Assembly: GCA_028065725.1 (NCBI GenBank)
Contig: JAPTVL010000404.1
Coordinates: forward strand, 1-21,860
DNA length: 21,860 nt
From: Betaproteobacteria bacterium
Lineage (GTDB): Bacteria; Pseudomonadota; Gammaproteobacteria; Burkholderiales; Rhodocyclaceae
Reading direction: 5' to 3'
The notes beneath the pieces are model-generated. The model did no database searches. It saw only the letters and a list, made by a program, of their open reading frames with translations, and was not told the origin of the DNA. Positions 6,851-14,076 of the stretch are shown one piece after another. The position numbers and the translations under genes are program-made. Positions within the stretch are counted from its first letter, which is position 1. Every line of letters starts with the position of its first letter.

Positions 6851-8000
6851 GCAACACGCGGTACCGGCGCCGGTTGGCGGCGGTCTGGTCAATATCGTCA
6901 CCCTGAGCTGCGGCGTGCTGATCGCGCTGATGGCGGCCATCCTCATGGTGCGCTTCCTGTTCGGGCTCGGCGCGGTCACCGCACTCAACGACGGCTACCC
7001 CTGGGGCATCTGGATCGCGGTCGACGTGGTGATCGGTTCGGCCTTCGCCTGCGGCGGCTTTTCGGTGGCGATGCTGGTCTATATCTTCAACAAGGGCGAG
7101 TACCACCCGCTGGTGCGGCCGGCGCTGCTGGCCAGCCTGTTCGGCTACACACTGGCCGGCGCCGGGGTCATGTTCGACCTCGGCCGCTGGTGGAACGTGT
7201 GGAACATGTTCTGGCCGACATCGATCAATCCCAACTCGGTGATGTTCGAGGTGGCAGTCTGCATTTCGCTCTACATCGTGGTGATGTGGATCGAGTTCTC
7301 GCCCGTGGTCCTCGAAAAATTCGGCAAGGACGAGGCGCGGCGCAAGGTCGGCCGCGCGATGTTCTTCGTCATCGCGCTGGGCACCGTGCTGCCGATGATG
7401 CACCAGTCCTCGCTGGGCACGCTGCTGGTGGTGCTGGGCGGCCAGGTACATCCGCTGTGGCAGACGCCGGCGTTGCCGCTGCTCTACCTGCTCTCGGCGA
7501 TCTTCATGGGCTATGCGGTGGTGCTGTTCGAGTCCTGCCTGACCTCGACCGCCTACCGGCGCAAGCTCGAAACGCCGATGCTGACGCCGATGGCGAAGAT
7601 CATGCTCGGCGTGCTGGCGGTGTTCGTCGTGGTCCGCATCGGCGACGTGCTGTTGCGCGGCGCGCTGGGCAGGGCCTTCGAGCCTTCGGTGCAGGCCCTG
7701 ATGTTCTGGCTGGAAATGGCCTGCTTCGTCGCACCGCTGATCCTGATCGGGGCCGAGTCCAACCGGCGCAACCCGGCCAGGCTGTTCCTCGCCGGCGTGC
7801 TGCTGATGCTGGGCGGCGCGCTGATGCGCCTGTCCGGTTTCCTGATCGGCTACGAGACCGGTGGCGATTTCCGCTACTTCCCGACCCTGGCTGAAGTGCT
7901 GGTCACGGCCGGCATGTTCGCCGTCGAGGTTCTCGGTTACATCATCATCACCCGCCGTTTCCCGGTGCTGCCGCGGGAAGACGCGCAGGCCACCCACTGA
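6840..8000 (+). CDS. hybB: Hydrogenase integral membrane subunit HybB (NrfD/PsrC-like)
   Basis: This 386-residue protein has about ten hydrophobic helices and no heme-ligand pattern of a HyaC-type cytochrome b. It is the quinone-reactive membrane subunit of hydrogenase-2-like enzymes. Recognisable family segments are N-D-G-Y-P-W-G-I-W-I (near 50-60), F-D-L-G-R-W-W-N-V-W-N and M-H-Q-S-S-L-G-T-L. Electrons pass from HybA to the quinone pool here; related enzymes can work in both directions with the membrane potential. The start at 6840 lies inside the end of hybA (11-base overlap). hybC follows after 17 bases, with ribosome site GGAGAG. Confidence 0.92.
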   Translation: MANEQHAVPAPVGGGLVNIVTLSCGVLIALMAAILMVRFLFGLGAVTALNDGYPWGIWIAVDVVIGSAFACGGFSVAMLVYIFNKGEYHPLVRPALLASLFGYTLAGAGVMFDLGRWWNVWNMFWPTSINPNSVMFEVAVCISLYIVVMWIEFSPVVLEKFGKDEARRKVGRAMFFVIALGTVLPMMHQSSLGTLLVVLGGQVHPLWQTPALPLLYLLSAIFMGYAVVLFESCLTSTAYRRKLETPMLTPMAKIMLGVLAVFVVVRIGDVLLRGALGRAFEPSVQALMFWLEMACFVAPLILIGAESNRRNPARLFLAGVLLMLGGALMRLSGFLIGYETGGDFRYFPTLAEVLVTAGMFAVEVLGYIIITRRFPVLPREDAQATH

Positions 8001-8017
8001 AGGATGGAGAGAAAAAA

Positions 8018-9724
8018 ATGTCCAAGCGCGTAACGATAGATCCGATCACCCGTATCGAAGGCCACCTGCGCATCGACGTCGATGTCGACGGCGGCCGCGT
8101 CAAGAAGGCCTGGTCCTCCGGCCAGATGTGGCGCGGCGTCGAACTGATCCTGCTCGGCCGCGACCCGCGCGACGCCTGGGCCATCACCCAGCGCATCTGC
8201 GGCGTGTGCACCACGGTGCATGCCATCACCTCGGTGCGTGCCGTCGAGAATGCACTCAACATGGAAGTGCCGCTGAATGCCCAGTTCATTCGCAACCTGA
8301 TCATCCTGGCGCATTCGGTGCACGACCAGATCGTGCATTTCTACCACCTCTCGGCGCTGGACTGGGTCGATGTCACCTCGGCGCTCAAGGCCGATCCGGA
8401 CAAGGCAGCAGCGCTGGGCGAGAGCCTGTCGTCGTGGAGCCTCAACAACAAGCACGAGATGCGCAAGACCCACGAACGCCTCAAGCATTTCGTCAATGGC
8501 GGCCAGCTCGGCATCTTCACCAACGGCTACTGGGGCCACCCGGCGATGAAGCTCTCGCCCGAGGTGAACCTGATGGCCGTGGCGCACTACCTGCAGGCCC
8601 TGGAAGTGCAGCGCAAGGCCAACAAGATCGTTTCGATACTGGGCGCCAAGACGCCGCACATCCAGAACGTCGCCGTCGGCGGCGTTGCCAATCCGATCGC
8701 CACGGATTCGCAGGCGGTGCTGACCGTCGAACGCCTGATGGCGATCAAGGGCTTTATCGACGAGCTTTCCGACTTCGTCAAGAACGTCTACTTGGTCGAC
8801 GTCGCCGCCGTGGGCGCCTTCTATGCCGACTGGACCGCCATCGGCAAGGGCGTCACCAACTACCTGGCGGTGCCGGACATCCCGATGGACACCAAGGGCA
8901 CCAAGTTCGCCATGCCCGGTGGCTTCATCGAGAACGGCAACCTGGCCAGCTTCAAGCCGTTCACCAAGTTTGGCGATGAGTATTTCACCAAGGGCGTCGA
9001 GGAGTCGGTCAAGCATTCCTGGTACGACTACTCCAAGGGCGGCGCGCTGCATCCCTACAAGGGTGAGACCAAGCCCAACTACACCGACTTCAAGGACGAC
9101 GCCAAGTATTCCTGGCTCAAGTCGCCGACTTTCTACGGCAAGGTGGCCCAGGTCGGCCCGCTGGCACGCGTGCTGACCATGCTCGCCGCCGGGCACGAAC
9201 CGACCAAGAAGTACGCGACCGCGGCGCTCGACACGGTTTCGGCGCTGGCCAAGACCAAGGTCGGCCTCGACGCCATGCATTCCACCATCGGCCGTCACGC
9301 CGCGCGCGCCGTGTCCTGCGCGGTGCAGGTGGACATGCTAGCCGGGCAGTGGGCGGCGCTGGTGGACAACATCGGCAAGGGTGACACCAAGACCTTCAAC
9401 CCGCCGGTCTTCCCCAAGGACGAGATCATGGGCGTCGGCTTCCACGAGGCGCCGCGCGGTGCGCTCTCGCACTGGGTGGTGATCGACAACGGCAAGATCA
9501 AGAACTACCAGTGCGTGGTGCCCTCGACCTGGAATGCCTGCCCGCGCAACGAGAAGGACGAGCCGGGACCCTACGAGGCCTCGCTGCTCAACACGCCGAT
9601 CGCCGACGCCGAGAAACCGCTGGAAGTGCTGCGCACCATTCACTCCTTCGACCCCTGCATCGCCTGCGCGATCCACCTGACCGACAAGGAAAGCAATACC
9701 GCGATTTCGGTCAAGGCGGTGTGA
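8018..9724 (+). CDS. hybC: [NiFe]-hydrogenase large subunit, HybC type
   Basis: This 568-residue catalytic subunit has L1 motif R-I-C-G-V-C-T (Cys61, Cys64) and L2 motif D-P-C-I-A-C-A-I-H (Cys547, Cys550), which together ligate the NiFe(CN)2CO centre. Glu14 lies in R-I-E-G-H. A 15-residue tail after His553 is the C-terminal peptide to be cut off by HybD once nickel is inserted. Its length equals that of E. coli HybC, as I recall it. Gas-channel positions are Val63 and Leu111, the normal small pair of catalytic hydrogenases. There is no signal peptide of its own; it is exported with HybO by hitchhiking. All key residues are present. Confidence 0.96.
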   Translation: MSKRVTIDPITRIEGHLRIDVDVDGGRVKKAWSSGQMWRGVELILLGRDPRDAWAITQRICGVCTTVHAITSVRAVENALNMEVPLNAQFIRNLIILAHSVHDQIVHFYHLSALDWVDVTSALKADPDKAAALGESLSSWSLNNKHEMRKTHERLKHFVNGGQLGIFTNGYWGHPAMKLSPEVNLMAVAHYLQALEVQRKANKIVSILGAKTPHIQNVAVGGVANPIATDSQAVLTVERLMAIKGFIDELSDFVKNVYLVDVAAVGAFYADWTAIGKGVTNYLAVPDIPMDTKGTKFAMPGGFIENGNLASFKPFTKFGDEYFTKGVEESVKHSWYDYSKGGALHPYKGETKPNYTDFKDDAKYSWLKSPTFYGKVAQVGPLARVLTMLAAGHEPTKKYATAALDTVSALAKTKVGLDAMHSTIGRHAARAVSCAVQVDMLAGQWAALVDNIGKGDTKTFNPPVFPKDEIMGVGFHEAPRGALSHWVVIDNGKIKNYQCVVPSTWNACPRNEKDEPGPYEASLLNTPIADAEKPLEVLRTIHSFDPCIACAIHLTDKESNTAISVKAV

Positions 9725-9732
9725 ATCTCCCC

Positions 9733-10221
9733 ATGCGCGCCGTCGTGCTCGGCATCGGCAACATCATCCTCAGCGACGAGGCCGCGGGGGTGCGCGCGGT
9801 CGAGGCGCTGGAGCGCGGCTGGCAGTTGCCGGAGAACGTGCTGGCGATCGACGGCGGCACCTCGGGCATGGAGATGATCGAGGATCTGTCCAATCTGGAC
9901 CTGCTGATCGTGCTCGACGTGGTCAAGACCGGGGCGGCACCGGGCACGGTGGTGAAAATCGCCGGCGACGAGATTCCGGTGTTCTTCCGCAGCAAGCTCT
10001 CGCCGCACCAGATCGCGCTGCCCGACGTGCTGGCCAGCCTGGAACTGCTTGACGCGATGCCCAGGGAAATCGTGGTGCTCGGCGTCGAATTCATTTCGCT
10101 CGAACTCGGCCTGGAAATGACGCCGACGATTGCCGAAAAGGTGCCGGTGCTGGCGGCCATGGCGGCCGACGAGCTGGCGGCGCGCGGTTATGCCGTGGCG
10201 CCCATGAAGAAGGCGGCCTGA
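9733..10221 (+). CDS. hybD: Hydrogenase maturation protease HybD (M52)
   Basis: This 162-residue nickel-dependent endopeptidase removes the C-terminal tail of HybC. The ATG at 9733 is chosen because the conserved start G-I-G-N-I-I-L-S-D-E follows directly; a longer in-frame opening reaching into hybC is not needed. Predicted nickel-binding residues are Glu16 (S-D-E), Asp62 (V-L-D-V-V) and His92 (L-S-P-H-Q), within one position of the E. coli HybD residues. It lies 8 bases after hybC and 1 base before the next gene. Confidence 0.92.
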   Translation: MRAVVLGIGNIILSDEAAGVRAVEALERGWQLPENVLAIDGGTSGMEMIEDLSNLDLLIVLDVVKTGAAPGTVVKIAGDEIPVFFRSKLSPHQIALPDVLASLELLDAMPREIVVLGVEFISLELGLEMTPTIAEKVPVLAAMAADELAARGYAVAPMKKAA

Positions 10222-10222
10222 G

Positions 10223-10486
10223 ATGTGCCTTGCCGCGCCTTCCCGCGTGCTCGAAGTCAGCGACGGCACGGCGCTCACCGAGTGCTTCGGTCAGTTGCGC
10301 GAGGTCAGCCTGCTCTTGATGAACGAAGACGTCGCGGTCGGCGACTACCTGCTGATCCAGGCTGGCGGCTTCGCCTTCGAACGGGTCGAGCCCGAGCGCG
10401 CCAGGGAAGCCCTGGCACTGATGCGGGAATTCATGGAACGCGAAGGCGGCGCCCGCGAATGGGGCGACGGCCTGGAAGCGGCATGA
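10223..10486 (+). CDS. HypC/HybG/HupF-family chaperone, first copy
   Basis: This 87-residue protein of the HypC family carries the N-terminal M-C-L-A motif; Cys2 binds the Fe(CN)2CO precursor and the large subunit in the family. It sits with the structural genes, where hybG or hupF lies elsewhere, and is probably dedicated to HybC. Compared with the second copy (hypC at 13843-14076), the conserved His of the H-V-G-F/Y-A motif is replaced by Gln46 (I-Q-A-G-G-F-A), and the C-terminal tail is longer and charged. Whether it should be called hybG or hupF cannot be decided from sequence alone. It overlaps the following gene at ATGA. Confidence 0.85.
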   Translation: MCLAAPSRVLEVSDGTALTECFGQLREVSLLLMNEDVAVGDYLLIQAGGFAFERVEPERAREALALMREFMEREGGAREWGDGLEAA

Positions 10487-10974
10487 ACTTCCGCGTGCAT
10501 CAAGGCAGCCCGGCCGAGGCGGTGGAGGAGGCCTTCTTCCGCATCCAGCGCGAACAGATGGCCGACGTGCCCATCCTCAATCCGGCACTGTCGGTGGCCG
10601 CCGTCGATTTCCAGCGCTGGCAGGGGCACTGGCTGGGCATCGTGGTCACGCCCTGGTGCATGAGCCTGCTGCTGGTGCCGGGCAGCAACCAAAACTGGGT
10701 GTCCACGGGCGAGAACAAGCGCCGTTTCGTCCACTTTCCGGCCGGCGATTTTGCCTTTCTCGGCAGCGCCGAAGCAGAACTCGGCGAATATCAAAGCTGC
10801 CCGTTGTTTTCGCCGATGGGGCAATTCGTCTCCCAAGCGGAAGCGGCGATGACCGCTCGCGCCTCGCTGATCGCCCTGCTGACGGTGCCGCAAGCGGTAG
10901 CGGCCGCCGCCGGCGCGAACCAGGCGGCCGGAGAGCCCTCGCTTTCCCGTCGCCGCTTCCTCGCTTTGCGCTAA
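10483..10974 (+). CDS. hybE: HybE/HupJ-family hydrogenase assembly chaperone
   Basis: This 163-residue protein matches the HybE family (Pfam NiFe-hyd_HybE). It shows an N-terminal helix with F-F-R-I-Q-R-E-Q-M, then N-P-A-L-S-V and the signature W-L-G-I-V-V-T-P-W-C-M-S-L-L-L-V-P-G. HybE is thought to bind the small-subunit precursor and hold back Tat export until assembly is complete. The start ATG at 10483 overlaps the previous stop. An oddity is the extreme C-terminus S-R-R-R-F-L-A-L-R, which looks like a twin-arginine motif placed at the wrong end of a protein. The family assignment is strong. Confidence 0.87.
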   Translation: MNFRVHQGSPAEAVEEAFFRIQREQMADVPILNPALSVAAVDFQRWQGHWLGIVVTPWCMSLLLVPGSNQNWVSTGENKRRFVHFPAGDFAFLGSAEAELGEYQSCPLFSPMGQFVSQAEAAMTARASLIALLTVPQAVAAAAGANQAAGEPSLSRRRFLALR

Positions 10975-10979
10975 GCTTT

Positions 10980-11012
10980 GGGTTGCCGCGGGGTTGCCGC
11001 GGGGTTGCCGCC
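10980..11012 (+). repeat. Three tandem 11-base repeats with adjoining hairpin
   Basis: GGGTTGCCGCG occurs three times in direct succession, the last copy with one change. The third copy runs into a hairpin, GCCGCC-GCG-GGCGGC (11007-11021). The repeats lie in the 98-base gap between hybE and the hemerythrin gene, the largest gap in the locus after the promoter. No T-run follows the hairpin, so termination is not established. Confidence 0.6.
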
Positions 11013-11072
11013 GCGGGCGGCTTGGGTTTCGAATGCCGAATAATTGCCGGATGCCACAGCAAGGGGCTGCAG

Positions 11073-11468
11073 ATGTCGAATGTCGCTGAATTCAATGCCG
11101 CGTCGAATGAGGATACCGATCGTGAACATGAAGTCCAACTCGGGCTGTTGCGGGCCCTGTGTGCCGCCGCGGGCGAGAACCGCGATGCCGCTGCGATAGG
11201 CGAGATTCTCGATCGGCTGATCGCCTGCAGCGAGGCCCATTTTGCGTCGGAAGAGTTGCTGATGCGCCTGAAGAGCTATGACGACTACGAGGATCATGTC
11301 GAGGATCATGCGCAGATGATGGATACGCTGCGCGGCATTGCCGCCAGCCATGCCGAGGGCGATCCGTCGCTGCTCGCCGGGCGTGCCACGGAGTTGCTCG
11401 GCTTCATCGGCAAGCACATCGCGACGGGCGACCGGCGCTTCGCCGATTACGTGCGCAACGGACTTTAG
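11073..11468 (+). CDS. Single-domain bacteriohemerythrin
   Basis: This 131-residue four-helix protein has all seven ligands of a diiron O2-binding site. They are His19 (R-E-H-E), His56 and Glu60 (H-F-A-S-E-E), His75 and His79 (Y-E-D-H-V-E-D-H), His115 and Asp120 (K-H-I-A-T-G-D). It has no signal peptide, so it is cytoplasmic. Bacteriohemerythrins bind O2 reversibly and may store, deliver or sense it. It stands between the structural and maturation genes of the hydrogenase, 14 bases before hypA, so it is probably co-transcribed with the maturation genes. A role in protecting hydrogenase assembly from O2, or supplying O2 to HypX, is inference. Confidence 0.9.
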   Translation: MSNVAEFNAASNEDTDREHEVQLGLLRALCAAAGENRDAAAIGEILDRLIACSEAHFASEELLMRLKSYDDYEDHVEDHAQMMDTLRGIAASHAEGDPSLLAGRATELLGFIGKHIATGDRRFADYVRNGL

Positions 11469-11482
11469 GCGCAGCTTGATCG

Positions 11483-11824
11483 ATGCACGAAATGTCGCTC
11501 GCCGAGGGCGTCCTGCAACTGCTGGAGGATGCGGCGCTCAAGCAGGAGTTCAGCAAGGTCACGGTGGTCTGGCTGGAAATCGGCGTCTTGTCCGGGGTCG
11601 AGGTCGAGGCCATGAAGTTCTGCTTCGATGCCGTGACGCGCGACAGCGTCGCCGACGGCGCCCGGCTTGAAATCATCTCGCTGCCGGGTACCGGCTGGTG
11701 CATGGAATGCGCGAGCACGGTGCCGATGCCCGAGGCCTACGGCGAGTGCCCGCAATGCGGCAGTTACCAGTTGCAGGTGACGGGCGGCACCGAGATGCGG
11801 GTCAAGGAACTGGAAGTGGTTTAG
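11483..11824 (+). CDS. hypA: Nickel metallochaperone HypA
   Basis: This 113-residue protein begins M-H-E-M-S-L-A-E, where His2 and the N-terminus bind nickel. A structural zinc site is formed by Cys73, Cys76, Cys89 and Cys92 (C-M-E-C and C-P-Q-C). HypA delivers Ni to the hydrogenase large subunit together with HypB. The length is normal and the ATG is fixed by the required MHE start. The gap to hypB is 17 bases. Confidence 0.95.
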   Translation: MHEMSLAEGVLQLLEDAALKQEFSKVTVVWLEIGVLSGVEVEAMKFCFDAVTRDSVADGARLEIISLPGTGWCMECASTVPMPEAYGECPQCGSYQLQVTGGTEMRVKELEVV

Positions 11825-11841
11825 GCAACTGGAGAGGCGAT

Positions 11842-12702
11842 ATGTGTACCACCTGCGGCTGCGGCAGCGGCGAAGTGAAAATCGACGGCGATGATGCCCA
11901 CCATGAACACGAGCACGTGCATGCCGACGGCACCCGCCACAGCCACGAGCACGCGGCCGGCGCGCACGAGCATGTGCACGAACACCGGCACAGCTATGCC
12001 CCGGCGCATTCCCATGCGCCGGGTCTGGGTGCAAAACGCATGGTGCAGATCGAACAGGACATCCTGGCCAAGAACAACGCCTATGCGGCGCAGAACCGCC
12101 AGCGCCTGGCCCAGCGCGGCATCTTCACGCTGAACCTGGTCTCCAGTCCTGGTTCGGGCAAGACCACGCTGCTGTGCAAGACCATAGAGCTGCTCAAGGG
12201 CCGCCGTTCGGTCACGGTCATCGAGGGCGACCAGCAGACCAGCCAGGATGCCGAACGCATCCGCGCCACCGGCGCACCGGCGATCCAGATCAACACCGGC
12301 AAGGGCTGTCATCTCGACGCGCACATGGTCGGCCACGCCATGGACAAGCTCGAGCTGCCGCAGGATTCGCTGCTGATGATCGAGAACGTCGGCAACCTGG
12401 TCTGCCCGGCCGCCTTCGACCTCGGCGAAGCGCACAAGGTGGTGATCCTCTCCGTCACCGAGGGCGAGGACAAGCCGATCAAGTATCCCGACATGTTTCG
12501 CGCCGCCAGCCTGATGCTGATGAACAAGTGCGATCTGTTGCCCTACCTGAGTTTCAAGGTGGATGCGGCCATCGCCTTTGCGCGCCGCGTCAATCCCGGC
12601 ATCGAGGTGATCGAAATATCGGCCACCACGGGGCAGGGCATGGATGCATGGCTGGGCTGGCTCGAACGCGGCGCTGCCAACGCCCGCGCGCAGCAGCCAT
12701 GA
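11842..12702 (+). CDS. hypB: Nickel-binding GTPase HypB with His-rich region
   Basis: This 286-residue GTPase assists nickel insertion. The N-terminus M-C-T-T-C-G-C is the high-affinity nickel motif. Residues 20-58 hold 15 histidines, including two H-E-H-V-H units, a nickel store seen in HypB of rhizobia and related bacteria but absent from E. coli HypB. The G domain has Walker A S-P-G-S-G-K-T-T (102-109), Cys156-His157 in G-K-G-C-H (second metal site) and N-K-C-D for guanine recognition. The ATG at 11842 is preceded by GGAGAGG and gives the conserved N-terminal motif; longer in-frame readings are excluded. Its end overlaps hypF (ATGA). Confidence 0.95.
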   Translation: MCTTCGCGSGEVKIDGDDAHHEHEHVHADGTRHSHEHAAGAHEHVHEHRHSYAPAHSHAPGLGAKRMVQIEQDILAKNNAYAAQNRQRLAQRGIFTLNLVSSPGSGKTTLLCKTIELLKGRRSVTVIEGDQQTSQDAERIRATGAPAIQINTGKGCHLDAHMVGHAMDKLELPQDSLLMIENVGNLVCPAAFDLGEAHKVVILSVTEGEDKPIKYPDMFRAASLMLMNKCDLLPYLSFKVDAAIAFARRVNPGIEVIEISATTGQGMDAWLGWLERGAANARAQQP

Positions 12703-13841
12703 GGGATCGGACAAAAGCCGTACCGGCTTGCGTCGAGCATCAACTGAAACTGACGCATCCGACGCCGCCGCTGCTGTCCATGGGCGCCTGGTTCAAGAAC
12801 ACGGTGTGTCTGGCGCAGGGCCGTCAGGCCTGGATATCGCACACGGTCGGTGACCTGTTCCAGGCCGAGGCCTGCCTGGCGCACGAGGCGACGGCGCGCG
12901 AACTGCTGCGGGCGCTGGAAGGCAAGCCGGTGGCCATCGCCCACGACCTGCATCCCGATCTGCACTCGACGCGCTTTGCCGTGCAGCTCGCGGCCGAACT
13001 CGGCGTACGGACCCTAGGGGTCCAGCATCACCATGCGCACATCGCCGCGGTTGCTGCCGAGCATGGCATTGAAGGACCGCTGCTGGGGCTGGCGCTCGAC
13101 GGCGTCGGACTCGGCACCGACGGCCAGGCCTGGGGCGGCGAACTGCTGCGCGTCGATGGCGCCCGCTTCGAGCGCATCGGCCACCTGCATCCGCTGGCGC
13201 TGCCCGGCGGCGACCGCGCCGCGCGCGATCCCTGGCGCATGGCGGCGGCGGCGCTGTTCGATCTGGGGCGCGGCGATGAGATCGCGGCGCGCTTCGCCGA
13301 CCAGCCCGGTGCCGAAATCGTCGCCGCGATGCTGGCGCGGGGACTGAACAGTCCGCGCACGTCGAGCATGGGCCGGGTCTTCGATGCGGCCGCAGGCCTG
13401 CTCGGCATCTGCCCGCGCATGGAATTCGAAGCACAGGCCGCGATCGCGCTGGAACAGCAGGCGACGGCCCATATCGCAACGCACGGCTGGCCGCAGCCGC
13501 TGGCAGGCGCTTGGCATATCGGTGCTGACGGCCAGCTGGACTTGCTGCACTTGTTGGGTGCCTTGTCCTCGGAACCGGACACCGGTTACGGCGCCGCGTT
13601 GTTCCACGCCACGCTGGTGGCGGCGCTGCTGCAGTGGGTACTGCGCGCCGCGGAAAGCTCCGGCATCGGGCGCCTGGCCTGCGGTGGCGGCTGCTTTTTC
13701 AACAAGCTGCTGCGTACCGGGCTGGCCGAGCGAGTGCCGGCGGCGGGCCTCGAACTCTTCATGCCGCGGCAACTGTTGCCCGGAGATACGGCGATATCCC
13801 TGGGTCAGGCCTGGGTCGCCATGCATCAACTGGATCACTGA
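12699..13841 (+). CDS. hypF: Short HypF: carbamoyltransferase (Kae1-like) part only
   Basis: This 380-residue protein is about half the usual length of HypF (about 750). It covers the C-terminal part: [11 protein letters not shown] (28-38), the metal/ATP-site motif H-H-H-A-H (110-114), D-G-V-G-L-G-T-D-G and the C-terminal G-G-G-C-F-F-N-K. The acylphosphatase domain, the zinc-finger pair and the YrdC-like domain that makes carbamoyl-adenylate are absent. A start overlapping the hypB stop (ATGA) shows the short form is the encoded form and not a sequencing break. HypF makes the cyanide ligands with HypE. A functional short HypF1 is known from R. eutropha, so activity is plausible. Confidence 0.9.
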   Translation: MRDRTKAVPACVEHQLKLTHPTPPLLSMGAWFKNTVCLAQGRQAWISHTVGDLFQAEACLAHEATARELLRALEGKPVAIAHDLHPDLHSTRFAVQLAAELGVRTLGVQHHHAHIAAVAAEHGIEGPLLGLALDGVGLGTDGQAWGGELLRVDGARFERIGHLHPLALPGGDRAARDPWRMAAAALFDLGRGDEIAARFADQPGAEIVAAMLARGLNSPRTSSMGRVFDAAAGLLGICPRMEFEAQAAIALEQQATAHIATHGWPQPLAGAWHIGADGQLDLLHLLGALSSEPDTGYGAALFHATLVAALLQWVLRAAESSGIGRLACGGGCFFNKLLRTGLAERVPAAGLELFMPRQLLPGDTAISLGQAWVAMHQLDH

Positions 13842-13842
13842 C

Positions 13843-14076
13843 ATGTGCCTCGCAATTCCGGTCAAAGTAGCGGAAGTCGGCGCTGGTGATACGGCGATCG
13901 TCGATCTCGGCGGCGTCAGGAAGGAGATTTCGCTGGCGCTGCTGGCAGACGTCCAGGTCGGCGACTACGTGATCCTGCATGTCGGCTATGCCTTGACCAA
14001 GCTCGATCCCGAGGAAGCGGAAAAGACCCTGGCACTGTTCGCCGAACTCAATCAGACTGGACTTTCCGCTGCGTGA
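13843..14076 (+). CDS. hypC: Hydrogenase maturation chaperone HypC, second copy
   Basis: This 77-residue HypC has Cys2 (M-C-L-A-I-P) and the conserved His46 (L-H-V-G-Y-A-L). It forms the HypC-HypD scaffold on which Fe(CN)2CO is built and carries it to the large-subunit precursor. It starts 1 base after hypF and overlaps hypD at GTGA. This is the canonical copy; the divergent copy lies after hybD. Confidence 0.94.
   Translation: MCLAIPVKVAEVGAGDTAIVDLGGVRKEISLALLADVQVGDYVILHVGYALTKLDPEEAEKTLALFAELNQTGLSAA

Noticed and set aside
9511..9732. Upstream in-frame extension of hybD
   Set aside because: It would run through the end of hybC in another frame. The conserved protease N-terminus starts at the ATG at 9733.
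11022..11038. Possible second sigma-54 promoter (TGG...TGC) before the hemerythrin gene
   Set aside because: The spacing between the GG and GC elements is one base short of the strict requirement.
12174..12698. In-frame upstream extension of hypF that might restore its missing N-terminal domains
   Set aside because: It lies inside hypB in another frame and shows no acylphosphatase, zinc-finger or YrdC motif. The start at 12699 is coupled to the hypB stop.
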